DNA from: Colias croceus
Lineage: Eukaryota > Arthropoda > Insecta > Lepidoptera > Pieridae
Direction of reading: 5' to 3'
Assembly: GCF_905220415.1 (NCBI RefSeq)
Contig: NC_059555.1
Coordinates: 5,944,001-6,008,000 of the forward strand
DNA: 64,000 nt
The translations under genes were made by a program, and so were the position numbers. This document shows positions 11,775 through 25,309 of this stretch, in pieces. The number at the start of each line of letters is the position of its first letter. The stretch's first letter is position 1. The notes beneath the pieces were generated by a model, which saw only the letters and a program-made list of their open reading frames with translations, made no database searches and had not been told where the DNA came from.

Positions 11775-13599
11775 GTTCTTTCTTTGTTTGTTTCTTTCAT
11801 AAATACTGGTTCTCGAAAAACTCGAACGGCAAAAAAGTTAAATTGATATAAAAGCATTCACACTTAAAATTTTGATAGACTTAAATGAAGGAACGATATA
11901 ACTAAAACCAATTATTCTTACAGAAGAAATTACTGGTAATAGCGAGCCCATGAGAAAATAATATTCTCACAAAGCAAAGCCCACAAAACATTTAAAATTT
12001 AAAACATAGATCGTGAAAGTAAATTTCGTAAACGAGGAACTTGCCCGAGCGTCTTAAGACTCTCATTGGTTTCAGTCTTTATTACACCCTAAACTGTTCG
12101 TATCTTTTGTAAAATATTTGGTTTTCTTTCATTAAGTTTATTTCTAGAAACATCTTTGGAATGTTTCATTAAATTTGAAGATACTGAACTGAATTAAACT
12201 TAAGTTTCTCGCTTTGGATGTTAGATTTAAAAATAGATAAAATCAATAACCTGATGGTGGCTAAGGTATATAACAGCAGCACAGATAATACAAAAAATAA
12301 ATGCACAACAGCTATAAACAATAGAACTGTTTTGAAAATAAGAAATTTGGTCAATATTATACTTGGCAACGTTCCAAAAAATAACAATTTCTACAGTTAA
12401 AAACGTATTTTCTAATCAACGTCATTATGTAAAGTAACAAAAAGCTAAAAAAAATATCTGTATTTTTTTACAAATACTTTTTCTCGATACTTCTTTGTTT
12501 TCTTTGTATCGCCTGTTTATTAATGCGTAAATTATTCATTGTACCTGACCGAAACAAACAGTCTATTAGTTTACACTAAGTTTCGTATCCACAAATATAA
12601 TTTAATTCTAACTAGTTTTTGAAGTGTTTGCCTCCCTTTGAAGTTTGATTGATATGTAATTTGGGTTATGCGGTACGAAACTAACTAAAGTAATCTATAT
12701 TACAGTACTCCAAAATTAATAATGCGCATGCAGATCTTCGCTAATTATCGTATTTCCAGAAACACCCGAATCACCCCGAATCATTGAATCGTAAGTGCCC
12801 TAAAAAATGCACTTGCATTTTGCACCTTGTTCTAAAGAAATAGGAGTCAATTCAGAATCATACACAATCGAAAACAATTCAGGCGATAGGTGACGGTAGC
12901 CTGTCAGTCAAATAATTCAAAAATCCGTCAGTCGTCTTTATATATTGGTGGTGACCGCACGTATTATCTCTGTATGGAATTATATAGAGCTGCTGTTACA
13001 TAACCGCAGTTTCTTAGTTTTGTTTCAAAGTTGAATTTTCCGATAAAATGATTATTTACACAGGTAGCAGATAGCAGTGGGGAAAGTGAAAATTAATAAG
13101 ACCATAATGAAAGTTCTGATCATTCTACGATATCAGAAATAGAGATAATCCCTGATTCTGTAAATCCTTTGGACTGAGATTTTAATGATTAGATTTCTAC
13201 AATTTAAATGTAAACCAGTGTTTGAAAATCATTTTTTTAAATATAAACTTTGTCTTATTTTAATCTTCCATACATCCATCATTACGCCAGCTTCAGTAAG
13301 ACACTTTAATAGTTCTTAGTGTAGAATTTTCCGAGTAAATTAATACAACAAATATATATTCGCAATCGTGTGGCTTATTCTCGCTATTAACTTACATTGA
13401 ATTATCGAAACAAATTTCGTTACTTATCTCTTTTACCATAAAATCACAATAAAACTCATAATTCTAATATAAGTACTATGCATGAAGTAAATAAATTTAA
13501 CCACTCTATATACATATCATCTTCGGAGGCTCGGGGAATATGACAGTTGCCGAACAGTGACGAATTTTTCTATGCGCATTATTAGTTTGGGATAACTGT
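11775..13599. other. No feature recognised
   Basis: AT-rich. Two small frames on opposite strands (12169-12400) overlap each other and show no domain. Confidence 0.5.
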
Positions 13600-13783
13600 A
13601 ATATTATAAAGCTGAAGAGTTTGTTTGTTTGAACGCGCCAATCTCAGGAACTAATGGTCCGATTTTAAAAATTATTTCGGTGTTAGATTGCCCATTTATC
13701 GAGGAAGGTTATAGGCTATATATCATCACGCTAAGACCAACATGAGCAGAGCAATGCGGGTGAAACCGCGGGGAACAGCTAGT
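13600..13783 (-). repeat. Interspersed repeat family B, inverted copy
   Basis: Reads ATATTATAAAGCTGAAGAG, then CGAGGAAGGTTATAGGC, and ends GGTGAAACCGCGGGGAACAG plus CTAGTT, the reverse complement of the 26983 copy. It is nearly full length. Confidence 0.8.
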
Positions 13784-16700
13784 TTAATTATAAAGTACAC
13801 CACGGTATACTTTATAAGATTATATTTTGTGTTCATAACTTATTTATATATTTATAATATTAACTCTTTTATAACCACGCATACAAAATGAAAGCTATAT
13901 ATAGTTTTTCGAGAAATAGGTACATTTTAGATTTATTACACGAAATAATTTCTATATCGTGATTATATGAATAAAAATATTACGTAAATAATATAATGAT
14001 TTATATTTTACACGAAATATAGCATATAAATGAAATCTCATGATATTACTTGACTATTGGGTAGACACTATAAGAAAAATATTAGATAGAGTCGCAATCA
14101 AATATATAGAACCATGTCGAAATATATGTAGGTGTATTCCCCAAGCGTTAATCAATATAAAAGCCTGCTAAATTTACAAAAAAAAAACTTCTCCGTTACA
14201 AAACGACTCAATCTACAGAAATAACTAAAAATAGTCTCTTAAAGAAATGTTGAACAAATATTTTTTACATACATTTATATGAATCTCAGTTCCATAGACG
14301 CTTCATCCACTAGTCTTGTCTTCTGTCACCTGAAACAATAAAGGGCTTTTATGCAAAGGCTCTTATGTATTTTAAAAGTACAATTCTTTTGTTTTATGCC
14401 GGATTTACCATTTTCTTGAAAATAAACTTATACGATTTATTCAAAGCTGAACTAAATAGAATAAATTTGTTTCGGGTCACAATTACACGTTGTACTTATA
14501 GTTTATACATTTTTACATTCCTTACTATGTGAGTAATGACATAGGAAAAAGAAGTACCTATTCTTAATTATAATATTTCAGAAAGAAAAACTGTGATAGG
14601 CAAAAAACGCATAAGCAACCTTATTTACAAAAGCTTAGAGCTCACTCTCATTTAACAGAAAACAAACGCTCAATTTATATCCATACCAAAACATTATTAA
14701 TGTCCTAATAAATGTAGCATTTAATGGAAGTTGGATCAAAGACGGCCATTATCTATGTCCCACTTAATCAATTTAATACCAAGATGGTCGCCAAATTCAG
14801 CAACTACCCACAATAGTATTAGCCACGTAGTGATGAACATCCTATTTAGAAAATTATAGTGATTACACATCAGAAAGTTTAATTACAAAGGCTATGGTAG
14901 TATATTTACAATTAAATGGTATTTTAGTACGTATTCGATAAATCTAGATGGCAATTTGTTTAGGAAAACGAAGTGGTGGAAAAGAAAATCTACTAATGTG
15001 TTATTTTATTTCTTTGTACAGAAAATTAATGACAATGGGTAGGTACTTCTTTCGCTGTAAGGCCTACGCTGAAACTTTAATTAAATTTTAATATGGCAAG
15101 ACATATCAAAACAACCAAAGCAAAGTTAGGATACACAGCTATATTTCAGGAAGTAGAGACATAAAAAAAATCTTTAGAGCACAACAGACAGATGAAACAT
15201 TGCAATTGCAACAAGCTAACTTATTAAAACGAATACAATTTCATCAAAGATGAAAATCACGGAATGTTCTTTTATGTATTAAATAATTAAAATTCCCTGT
15301 TATTTCCACATTTCGAAATTCGTCATTAAAACTGTCTTTTAACAATTTAAATATCTCCGATGCGAAACATAATTAACATAAGCAGATATTTTATAACTTT
15401 TAAAATCATTCGAAAATGCGCTTTAAGAATTTAACAGCAAACTTTTCTAAAGTTCTCGGATGTGAAAAACATTCTCGTGGCGCAAAGATATAGAAAGCAA
15501 ACTATAAATTCTATACTTTATTCAAATTCCCAACTCATCGTTGCGTCTGTTTATAAAATAGTGTCCGTATAGAAAAACTTCTTAAAGTATCATTTGAGAA
15601 CTTCTAGATGAGAATTTTTCAGCGAAAAGCGGAACAAATTGAACCTCCATAAAAATTTATTGCGCGAAAGAAAGTTACAAATAAAAATATGCAAGGAAAT
15701 TGTAAACTCAGTTCGTTAGACCACAAACAAGTTTGACGGCACCGAGTTGTTTAAGTAGTTGATAAATGAAGTTCATTAATTAATGCATCGGGCATTCAAG
15801 TTAAGATCTTACAGAGATAGGGTTGCCACGTCGGTATTTCCGTGGGAGATGGACGTCGAAATATTGTATTGTTGAGGGCTTTCTTCTACTAATTGTAGTA
15901 TTGTAAACGCAATAGAATGAATAGGATATATAAATTATGTTGTTCCTCCTTCACTGAAAACTGCTGCTGATCAAAAACAAAGCCATATGTATTATAATAT
16001 TTGTTTATGGAAACTCTTCAAATTTATGTAACTAAACCTATATAAAATAATAATACAATTTTCATTATTTCGTCTATGTATAATAACAGTAAAAGACTTA
16101 AAAATATCAGCAAGTTTACTAGAGTCTGATATATAATATATATCGATATGGATATCTTTAGTGTTTCACTACACTTACTCAAAAGTTTTCAAAATGAAAA
16201 TGTTTATGTCAAGAATTAAAAGAAAATGAAGAAATTTCAAGTTAAACATTTGAAGAAGTTCGAAGAAAGATTACTAATTTATCAATTGTTCTCATATATT
16301 GTCTGAAAAGTTTATAACCATAATTGTACATAATATTTTTATTAATCTTTGGGATATCTGAATTTGGTTTTTCCATTTAAGCGCCTGTTTCAACGAATTT
16401 GGATAAGTTTCGATAGAAAGATAAAGTTAAAACCATAGCGAAAAACATAAGATGGAATGTAACTTCAAGTATGAAGCCTAAAACAAAATATTATATACGT
16501 ATATTTATTTGTTCCTTTTTCTCGATGTTGACAACCCTACCTTCCGATCATTCATTAACACTAAAGCTGCACGAAAGCTGCTAGAACACCCTGTAAATTG
16601 TAAGTTCGAAATCTTCTGGAGTAAATTATTTCTCTACTTTAAAGTACTGCTAAGTTTCCGAAATCCGTTTTTTATACCACCTGTTTTGAGATTATAATAG

Positions 16701-18512
16701 ATTAACTTACCTTTGTAACCTTTACCTATAGAATTCATGTATTATTGTGTAGGAAATATAGATGTACATTTTCTATTTAATTATACAACCTTCTTATTTA
16801 CGGTGTACAATTTTGGTAGCATTTTAAATAAATATGGTCCAAAAACCATGACTATACCAGAAATGCTATAAATAGGATGATAAGAATAGGAACTGCTGGT
16901 CTGATCTCTTTCAATTCATAACCCTAATATTTAAAGTTAATAAGAAAATTATGTTAAATTCATGAGCTTGAACTGAAAAATACTTCTAATAAAATACAAT
17001 CATATCAATTAAAGCAACATTAAAATAAAATTATATATAAAGAAAAAACACCAATCCTAAGATTGAAAAGAATAAAAGTAATTCAAAGTAAATCCCTCGA
17101 GACCTAAAGCCATTATTACACATATTAACCACGAAACGTTGTCTGGCAAAAACATTTTTGCCGCGCGGAATTCTAAATATGTAATTCATCACAATGTGGT
17201 ACCCAGTCAAATAATCTAGGATTTCAAATAGTATTACCAGCATTGTGTTTTAATTTTAATAAATAACAATATGGTATACTACATCTTTTCAATATTGAAT
17301 TATTGTAAAGCTTGGAGATATTATGTATCGTTAACGCTTCTTATATTTTCTTAGTACATTATTATAAATGTATTGCCAAATAAAGTGATAAGAACATATA
17401 TTTTTGTATCATTTTTCAATTAATTAATTATTATTAGAGTCAACGGGACCGGATAAAATATTCACATAGCGTAAGTACTCTAAGAAAATTAAACAAAAAT
17501 TCTCCATCCAATCACACCAACGCAGCATTCAACAAATAGCGTGGCATTTTTCATCAAATTTCATAACAGTCTAGAATCTCGCTACTATGAGTTCCGCAAC
17601 TTTGTTAATTTCGACAAAAGTTCCATCTCTGGGGAGTTATTACGCAGGCGCAACCTCTCGACACGAAAATTACTTATAGTTCCAACCAATCGAGATTATA
17701 AACTTGCGGTAAACATGTTGAAAATAGTTGTGAAAGTTTATGTGACTAATTATGCTACTTTAAAAGTTACACTACACGACGTCATGAGTACGTACGGCTT
17801 ACAGCGAAATATAGAGCAGATTAAATAATTTTAAAGTTAGTTTATTCAACGTTATTTCAAGCTAAATACAAGGAGCTTGCTAATGAATAGTTGAGAAGAT
17901 GAATCCAAATAGAGGATAGAAGAATGCCTACTAATATTATATTACTGTTAATATATCACGTATATAACTGTACTATAACTGAATTTATTTTCATGAAAAA
18001 TAGAACTGAGATTGACTAGATTTCGGACATACGCTGAAAAAAATCTTTTTGCCAAGGCCACGAATCTCGATGCCAATGAAAAAGTTGATAGATTTTCCCT
18101 ATCACGTGATATCACGAATTGCGAGCGGCAATCTTCATCATAATGTAACCAAGTTTAAACTGACATTTGTTTATTTAGTTACCTTCTAATATAATTCCAA
18201 TTCAAATCACATATATCAAAAATACAAACTATCGTCATTTGGGAGCCCTTTGTGGAAGAAAGTCATTAGTAGCGAACAATCTTTGGAGTCGGCATAACGT
18301 GACACGTGGTGGGATCACAAATGACTGTACTACGTGACACCGCCCTTGATAATAGATACAAATATTTACTGCGCTGTGTCCTGATTACAGATTAGGTAGT
18401 ATTTTGTTTAGCATTGTCTAGCTTTTTGTAGATCAAACCCATAGATGGGGTACGTGCTGATACGCAGTTTGAAGTATAGAATTATAACCGCAGTTTGCTA
18501 AAACATAATAAT
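13784..18512. other. 4.7 kb without a recognised feature
   Basis: AT-rich DNA with short open frames only (for example 16509-16697, 17031-17243 and 17541-17828). None shows a domain, a conserved motif or a plausible splice context that I can defend. Confidence 0.5.
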
Positions 18513-18641
18513 ACTAGCTGTCTCGGCAAACGTTGCCCTACCTTTATCACAAAGGGTATGAAAAAAAGATCAGATCTAAACAATATGCACACAAAATTTC
18601 AAATGAATCGGTCCAGCCTTTTTGAATGAGTATTGAGTATG
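18513..18641 (+). repeat. Interspersed repeat fragment (ACTAGCTGTCTCGGCAAACG head)
   Basis: Starts with the ACTAGCTGTCTCGGCAAACG head I know from lepidopteran repeats, followed by AAATTTCAAATGAATCGGTC and CAGCCTTTTTGAATGAGTA, which is the usual RTE/SINE-like tail logic. The 3' limit is approximate. Confidence 0.55.
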
Positions 18642-19440
18642 GTAAGTAACATTAGGACACGAAAATTTTCTACATATAGAGAAGATAACACATTGCATCC
18701 GAATGTATCGAACACAAGTTATGAATATTTTTAGATATGTATTCATGGAAAATTTCGGCATCATAATGATCAAACGCCTTTGAACATCTAACGAGGAGGG
18801 TATGAGAAAAAATTGAATCATTATACGTATTTCCTGAAAATAAAGGGGTGACCAAGTAAAATCAATTTGACACACTTTTTTTTCGTATTTTCTTGTAATT
18901 TAGTTAATTTCATTTTAATACCTTTCCTCACCTTTTACTCAAGGAAGAGCTCAGGAAAAATTATTGCGACAACGAGAATTACTTTCTTTAATAGATGGAT
19001 CATTGTGACAAGTACAGTACAAAATATAAAATACCCATAAAATAAAAGCACAATTTCTTCTTCATTATTGGGTTTCTGGAAACTACGATTTAAATTCACC
19101 CTTATAATCAAACCCGGGACAATTACGTGACAGGAATATTTTGAATCGTGGAAAAATCTCAGATACTTAATGTTTTTACACAATCAAGGCTAAAATAATA
19201 TTTTTCAAGCAATAATATTTTAATTTATAATGGACTTTATGGAACTCAGCCGACCCATATCACTCTGTCACTTCATTCTTTACTCGTAAATACAATGACG
19301 GTCAAACTAATACAATTACAGATTTATCTTAATGGCTGGGATGAAAAGACTAATGTGTTTAGAGGAAACAAAATTTATACTTTCAAAACATCGATAATTA
19401 CTTTTGAAAGGGACTTGATTTGAGAATGATAACAAATAAT
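18642..19440. other. No feature recognised
   Basis: AT-rich. Overlapping frames at 18576-18875 show no domain. Confidence 0.5.
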
Positions 19441-19950
19441 CCATACTAATATTATAAATGCGAAAGTAACTCTGTCTGTCTGTCTGTTACTCAATCACGC
19501 CTGAACTACTGAACCAATTTTCATGAAATTTGGTATGGAGATATTTTGATAGTATTTTCTAGGGTTTGATTTTACGCGAGTATTATACATTTAGAAATTA
19601 AAGACTTTTTTAACGGATTTTAAACGCGATTTATTCATTCTATTATTTTCCCGACGTTTCGAACACTTTACAGCGAGCGTGGTCACGGGGAGACTGTACA
19701 GGAGGTTACAGTCTCCCCGTGACCACGCTCGCTGTAAAGTGTTCGAAACGTCGGGAAAATAATAGAATGAATAAATCGCGTTTAAAATCCGTTAAAAAGT
19801 CTTTAATTTCTAGATATTTTGATACCCGAGAAAGGACATAGGCTACTTTTTATCCCCGGAAAATGACGCAATCCTGGAAATCCCACGGGAACGGTAACTA
19901 TGCGGGTTTTTCTTTGACTGCGCGGGCGAAGCCGCGGGCGGAAACCTGGT
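19441..19950 (+). repeat. Interspersed repeat family A copy, split by a hairpin insertion
   Basis: The head reads CCATACTAATATTATAAATG, then CTGTCTGTCTGTCTGTTAC, and the tail reads GCGGGCGAAGCCGCGGGCGG. An intact relative lies at 52160-52374. The copy is interrupted at 19552-19811 by a separate element; removing it and one duplicate restores the GATATTTTGATACCCGAG seen in the relative. Confidence 0.8.
19552..19811. mobile_element. Long-hairpin MITE nested in family A repeat
   Basis: About 105-bp arms, 19593-19698 and 19707-19811, pair almost perfectly (one 1-nt indel in a T run) around an 8-base loop. The outer edge is AGAAATTAAAGAC and the inner edge GGGGAGACTGTA. A 41-bp unpaired leader (19552-19592) precedes the left arm. 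The insertion is flanked by the 13-bp direct repeat AGATATTTTGATA at 19539-19551 and 19812-19824. No coding sequence. A 13-bp duplication is long for common cut-and-paste families and closer to retroposition. Confidence 0.8.
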
Positions 19951-21663
19951 ATTATTATACAGTTTACACAGATCTGACTGATTTTATTTAGACAGTTATA
20001 GGACGAATTTACTACTCATTAAACATATTTATTACATACTCAATCTAAATTATAAACTAATACAATAATAATATAAGCTTTTAAATGAAATTAATTTATG
20101 TCGAGTATGATCATCCTAACTCTGATTCAGAATAGGCAATGTCAAAATATAAATCTGTTTCTGTGATTCTTACATAAAGCAAACACATCCAATCATAATG
20201 TTAACATTTATTTTTACTTTATTTTCATTTCCTGAACTGCTCGCGTTTGGTCATCTTTTTATGTTAAATAAATATTTTATCTTCTATTTGAATAATACCG
20301 ATACGTAAAACATTTATTTATTATGTTTGTATCATGTTATGACTGAAATATCATCATGATTTATTTATTACATTTTGTCTGATTTCTATTTATATTACTG
20401 TTATATTTTTATGTTTAATACGATATGTTTTATATTTACTTTGTTAAACTTTTTCAGGATAGACGACCGCGACTTGACAAGGTAGCCTAGGACCGCTTAT
20501 GTTCATCCTCCAGAAAATAATCTTAGTAGAAATGGTAATAATATGGATGTCCTATGACCAGTACTGGACGTCTTAAGATTGGATCGATAACTATGGCTTA
20601 CGGACAAACTCCATGCTAAATCAGAAACAATACTACACCCTCGAGATGGAAGGATATCGCGGATTACATTCAAAATTCAACATAGTAAAAATAGTGTAAA
20701 TGTAAGTGGGACGAATAAATAAACAACTACTTTAAAACACCATATTTTGTCAATTTATATTTCAACTACATTATTATAACACTTATTTTCAACAAAATAT
20801 TAATACAATCAACACATTTTTAAAGTCATTTTTACTTTAATTCAGGGCTCTTTTTGCTTAAATTTTGTATGAGCGTCAAAAAATTATTGCTTAAAACAGT
20901 TATTTTAAGGTAATTTCGGGCTGAAACTCGAGGCAAAAACCACACTGGTAATATTTAAAATATCTGTCATACGAAGTTTATTAATTAACAGCTGACTTCA
21001 CTTAGACGAAAATAATTTCGACGCACTGCTTACTTGCGAGCAAAAGTTATTAAAATATTGCTTATTTATTCATGTCCTTGGGGAATGATAATAATTTATA
21101 CTTCATGATATACGGTAAATAATGAACAACTTTGTGAATATGCTAAAGAAAATACATGCTTATTATATTATAAGCAATGTAGCGATACTTAAGTTTCAAA
21201 TTTACTTGATTTGCATAAACTTAAGCTTTTGTCAGTTTATTTTGACTGAAACCTGTATATAAAATTGAACTATATAGTACATAATTAATATAACAATTAG
21301 GTACTTTAATAACTGCTAAGTAGTAACCAAAATATGAGTATATTTTTTTTATTTAGTACACGAGTTCATTGTTATATGTATTTATGAAAATATTTGCTTT
21401 ACCGCGTAGCGACTTTGTAAGTTTCTGAAGAGAAATCTGTGCCAGACAAGAGTTCATTGAACTTTTCACCCTTATAAAAGCAAACCTATTTAAAATATAT
21501 TCTATCAACAAATTCTTAATTATAAAACTGATGAATATGTAGGTACGAGTAACGCACAAAATAATGGTTTACCTTCCGTTAATGTATAAATTATTGTTCT
21601 TAGCTTTATGAAATAATTAAATCATATTATTTTGGTTTCTTTATCGACTAATAGAATTTACCA
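19951..21663. other. No confirmed feature; weak candidate terminal exon
   Basis: Mostly AT-rich. At 20458-20720 a richer block follows a pyrimidine-rich tract ending in CAG and contains AATAAATAAA at 20714-20723. It could be a 3' exon of an unidentified transcript or an old repeat. No ORF supports either. Confidence 0.2.
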
Positions 21664-21850
21664 AAAGTGGTTAACGCGTGAGCGTAGAACCGACGGGTCC
21701 TGGGTTCGTTTCCCGGTGAAGACGAATAAAAAAAATGTTTCGATCTGGCAGGACACAGAAGGCTGATCAGTGATCACCTACCTACCTCGATCAGTGATAC
21801 AGATGTATACATATCTGCCCCTTACCCCACTAGGGGCACAAGTCACTACA
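21664..21850 (+). mobile_element. tRNA-derived SINE, copy 1
   Basis: A tRNA-like head has an A-box-like AGTGGTTAACGCGTGAGC and a B box GGTTCGTTT (21703-21711) in the context GGGTCCTGGGTTCGTTTCCC. A fixed body follows: TCTGGCAGGACACAGAAGGC, TGATCACCTACCTACC, CAGATGTATACATATCTGCC and CTTACCCCACTAGGGGCA. The same body occurs inverted at 41545-41745. The head cannot form a complete tRNA, so it is a SINE. Confidence 0.8.
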
Positions 21851-23377
21851 CTACCGTTAATGTAACAAAACCATTACAGGCTTATTAAAATATTTACCGC
21901 GATAGACAAAGTTACAATGGACCTAAAGTTACCTAATGAAAATTAGTGGAGGGCCTAAGCAATACTTTATTCATGACACAGTGCTTCTGCGTGTCCTGTC
22001 CGTGTTTACTTTACGTACAATTTACGAATTAATTGCATTAAGAGGCAAATAACCTTGTTTTCTTTGTAAATATGGTTTGGGTAGGATCTGCATTTCGTAA
22101 TTGTCAAATTTCTTTAAATGTCTTTCATTGCTCCATTTTTAGCGAAGTTCAATTAACGCAACAAGATTAAAATTTTAAAAATTTAAGATTTTTTTTCATT
22201 TAACTCAATGAAGCTTGTCTATGTTCCGATCAATAGAACGTACAAGGGTGCTCAGAATAGATGATAGTAAGATAAAAATACATATTTTATGCAATAAACG
22301 AGACTCTCATAAGTGACTAGTACGCCATCGCGTTCTGGAAAAGTGTATTTTGTTTATTACTTCCTTATACGATATTCCTTACCTATCACATTTATAACAG
22401 GTTTCTCAATTGAATATCTACATTTTTTAGGATATGTGATCAATAGCATAGAGCATAAGAGTTTGTTTCTCGGTGTTGATCACAAACCTTCAAGTATCTG
22501 CTTTATATAATACCACGACGAAATATATAAATAAATGTGTATAATTGTTTATTTCCAAAATTTTTGAGGTTCTCCTTAAGTGGTACGAATTAGGCAAGTT
22601 TACCCTATTACTGTAGTGTTATGAAAGCCTCAATACAGCACGTTCACGCATTTACCATTTAATGATTTCTTTCTACTGCGAATACGGAGCTAGCAAACCG
22701 CTACGCTCTTTCCACGCCACAAAACAAATCTACCACAAATGCCAGACTACAAAGCCTGGATTGATTGAAAGCTGATACGTTTGATACCAGAGATAAACAG
22801 AGATTAAACTCAAAGCAAATCCTGTCAACGTGTACATGACACGAGCAAACAGCTCGTAATTATTATTTTGAAATAGTTTATAAATATAAAACAACCAACT
22901 ACCGAAAACGATTCGTTAAAACGCGGTTTAAAGAATTAACCTGCGGCATTTCGTGCACCCGAAACTTTGCAATTAAATTCATAATTTCAAAGTGTTAATG
23001 AAAATCAAAAGGCAAATGGGCGTTCATTTAATTAGAGCTAATTGTCTTCATTTAGAAGTTGTTTGGGATATTCCCGACGCAAACGTTAAATAACGTTTCA
23101 GTAACTTTTTCTGCTTGAGAGCACACAATTCAAAGTTTAAGAAATCCTTCAATACAAACCTGTTACTGACATTTGACGATAAGTTAGTTGCGAAACAGTG
23201 CGGAAGATAATGAATATTTTAGAAACTGAAATTTTAAAATGGAGTGTTCTTTTCCGTTGTTGTAATTAGATATGTGGAAAAGATACATTTCAGCTAATTA
23301 CAGTTAATTTACCTAGAAAAACTATTTAGAATAATATCTTATGTTTATAAACCGATATACTCCCGTTTTATAAGAAC
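21851..23377. other. No feature recognised
   Basis: AT-rich, no supported gene. Confidence 0.5.
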
Positions 23378-23595
23378 ACTAGCTTTCCGCCTGCGGCTTC
23401 GCCCGCGTTTTCAAAGGAAAACCCGCATAGTTCCCGTTACGGTGCGATTTCCGGGATAAAACCTAGCTTATATTACTCGTGGATAATGTAGCTTTCGAAT
23501 TGTGAAAGAATTTTTAAAATCAGTCCAGTAGTTTATGAGCCTATTCATTACAATCAAACAAACATAGTTTTCCTCTTTATAATATTAGTGTAGAT
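23378..23595 (-). repeat. Interspersed repeat family A copy
   Basis: Starts ACTAGCTTTCCGCCTGCGGC, contains CCCGCATAGTTCCCGTTACG and CCAGTAGTTTATGAGCCTA, and ends TTTATAATATTAGTGTAGATT-like. Confidence 0.8.
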
Positions 23596-24864
23596 TGTAG
23601 CTAAAAAATTACATACAAATTTCATAATTAACATAACAAACCTCAACTTTTTTAATTGCTTATTATTTCAACGTCGTGTGTACAAAAATCCCCGTTCATT
23701 ATAGCTGTGATAATATTGCCACTACCTTGATTGTACAGCCTAATTATCATAATAACGGAGACAGCTGACTGTCAAAAGGAAAAATTAAAAACTCCCACTC
23801 TTAACTTGTTTTTTTAAACTGATGTCGTAAACAAGTGCTGGCGCTTTAATTACAAAATTAAAATCCCGCGGCGTAGCGGTTTCATGTCAAAGAGTGGCAT
23901 TAAATTTATCGCATAATTTTTTAGTCACAGTCTCGGTGAGAGATTCGTAAGTGCTTTTTTGCGTCTTATACTTCTGGGTAAAGTAAGACTACGTCTTATG
24001 CTTCTTGGTAAAGTGAGAATGCGTAGATCTGAAGGGAGTTTATAAATAATATATTGAATGGTAATTCATTGTTAGTACATATCAGCTATTATTTGTATAT
24101 TATGTCGCAGTCATCTTTGAATTTTATGTTTGATTGAATGACTAGCGCGTTCATTAAATGACGACGTTAAATTGAATGACTAGGCCGAACGTTGATTTAT
24201 CAAGCGCACCTAAACTATATTTATTCAGTAATTACCTATGTTGTGTATTATGATTGGATATGTATCTAAATTCATAAACTGAAATTTTAAAAATTGAGTA
24301 AAGGTAGAAATTTGTTTTTTTATATAGATACTTAGATATTGCTAGAGAGGTATGTTAAGTTTCGTTTTCGCGCCATTTTCAGTAAGCCCGCATATAAATA
24401 ATTATTCCTGGAAGTATTGAGTTAAAGAAAACAACATAAACAATCCCCTTAAGTAAATTGAAATTTGAATAATAAATTTTACATTTCCTTGAGTTTAAAA
24501 TCAAAAGTTATATTAATAACATGAATGAATGGCAAGTCAGTCAAACAACACAAAGTACTTAGCTTTGGACGATTCAAATGAATATTAACTTTCACTATGA
24601 AAAGTAGATTAAACTAAACCATTTTAAGACGACAATAATAATATTTTTCTTAATTAAAGTGTAGAATGAATTTGATCTTGGTTGAATAACTGCACAATAT
24701 ACGCAAAGACATGAAAATCCAACTCTCCTATTAGTTAAAAATTATATTATCTAATTCAAATTCAAACCTTAATGAAAGGGAAATTACTAAACAAAATAAA
24801 TTACCTACTTTCCACAATCACAACAGTTTAAAACATAGTCGTTTCCCGTCTGCCTGTTCGTCCT
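23596..24864. other. No feature recognised
   Basis: AT-rich; a short internal repeat TACGTCTTATGCTTC-like (23965-24010) is present but unexplained. Confidence 0.45.
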
Positions 24865-25070
24865 TACGTATCCTTAGATCTTTTAAAGGAGCAACGGATT
24901 TTGATGCAGTTTGTTCTTAAATAGTAAAGAAAGTTTGAGCATAGAATTGTTAAGTGCTTACTATAATAATGCCTACGTATCTTTAGATCTTTTAAAGGAG
25001 CAACGGATTTTGATGCCGTTTATTCGAAGGCTTCAGCATAGAATTTTTAAGTGCTTACTATAGCAAGTGA
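24865..25070. repeat. Local ~109-bp tandem duplication of a subfamily A2-like fragment
   Basis: TACGTATCCTTAGATCTTTT with AAAGGAGCAACGGATTTTGA occurs at 24865 and again at 24974. Both copies end in AAGTGCTTACTATA. The core (ACGGATTTTGATGC) resembles the middle of subfamily A2. Confidence 0.7.
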
Positions 25071-25119
25071 TGAATAATTGTCATTTGAAATGCCTAAATG
25101 TTTCAGTTAGATGGATTTA

Positions 25120-25306
25120 TGTAAAGTTAAACCTTGTCTGCTTTACGGTTAAGCTAACAGTCCGATCTTGTTGAAATTTGGCACAAAGATGGGATAAAGC
25201 ATACAGCCCCGGGATAGGACATAGGCTAGTTTGTCTGTTTTACGCAAAGAGGGGATAGAAACTTAATCGAAACTACACTTTAAAGGACGTAACCTCTATT
25301 TTATAG
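25120..25306 (+). repeat. LINE/RTE-like tail fragment
   Basis: Contains CCGATCTTGTTGAAATTTGG and CCCCGGGATAGGACATAGGC, a motif order shared with family A elements (GAAATTTGGTA, then GGACATAGGATAGG). The boundaries are uncertain. Confidence 0.45.
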
Positions 25307-25309
25307 ACT

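Noticed and set aside
17541..17828. 95-codon frame
   Set aside because: No recognisable domain, no repeat or splice support; length is compatible with chance.
18576..18875. 99-codon and overlapping 61-codon minus frames
   Set aside because: Overlapping frames in AT-rich DNA without motifs, partly over a repeat fragment.
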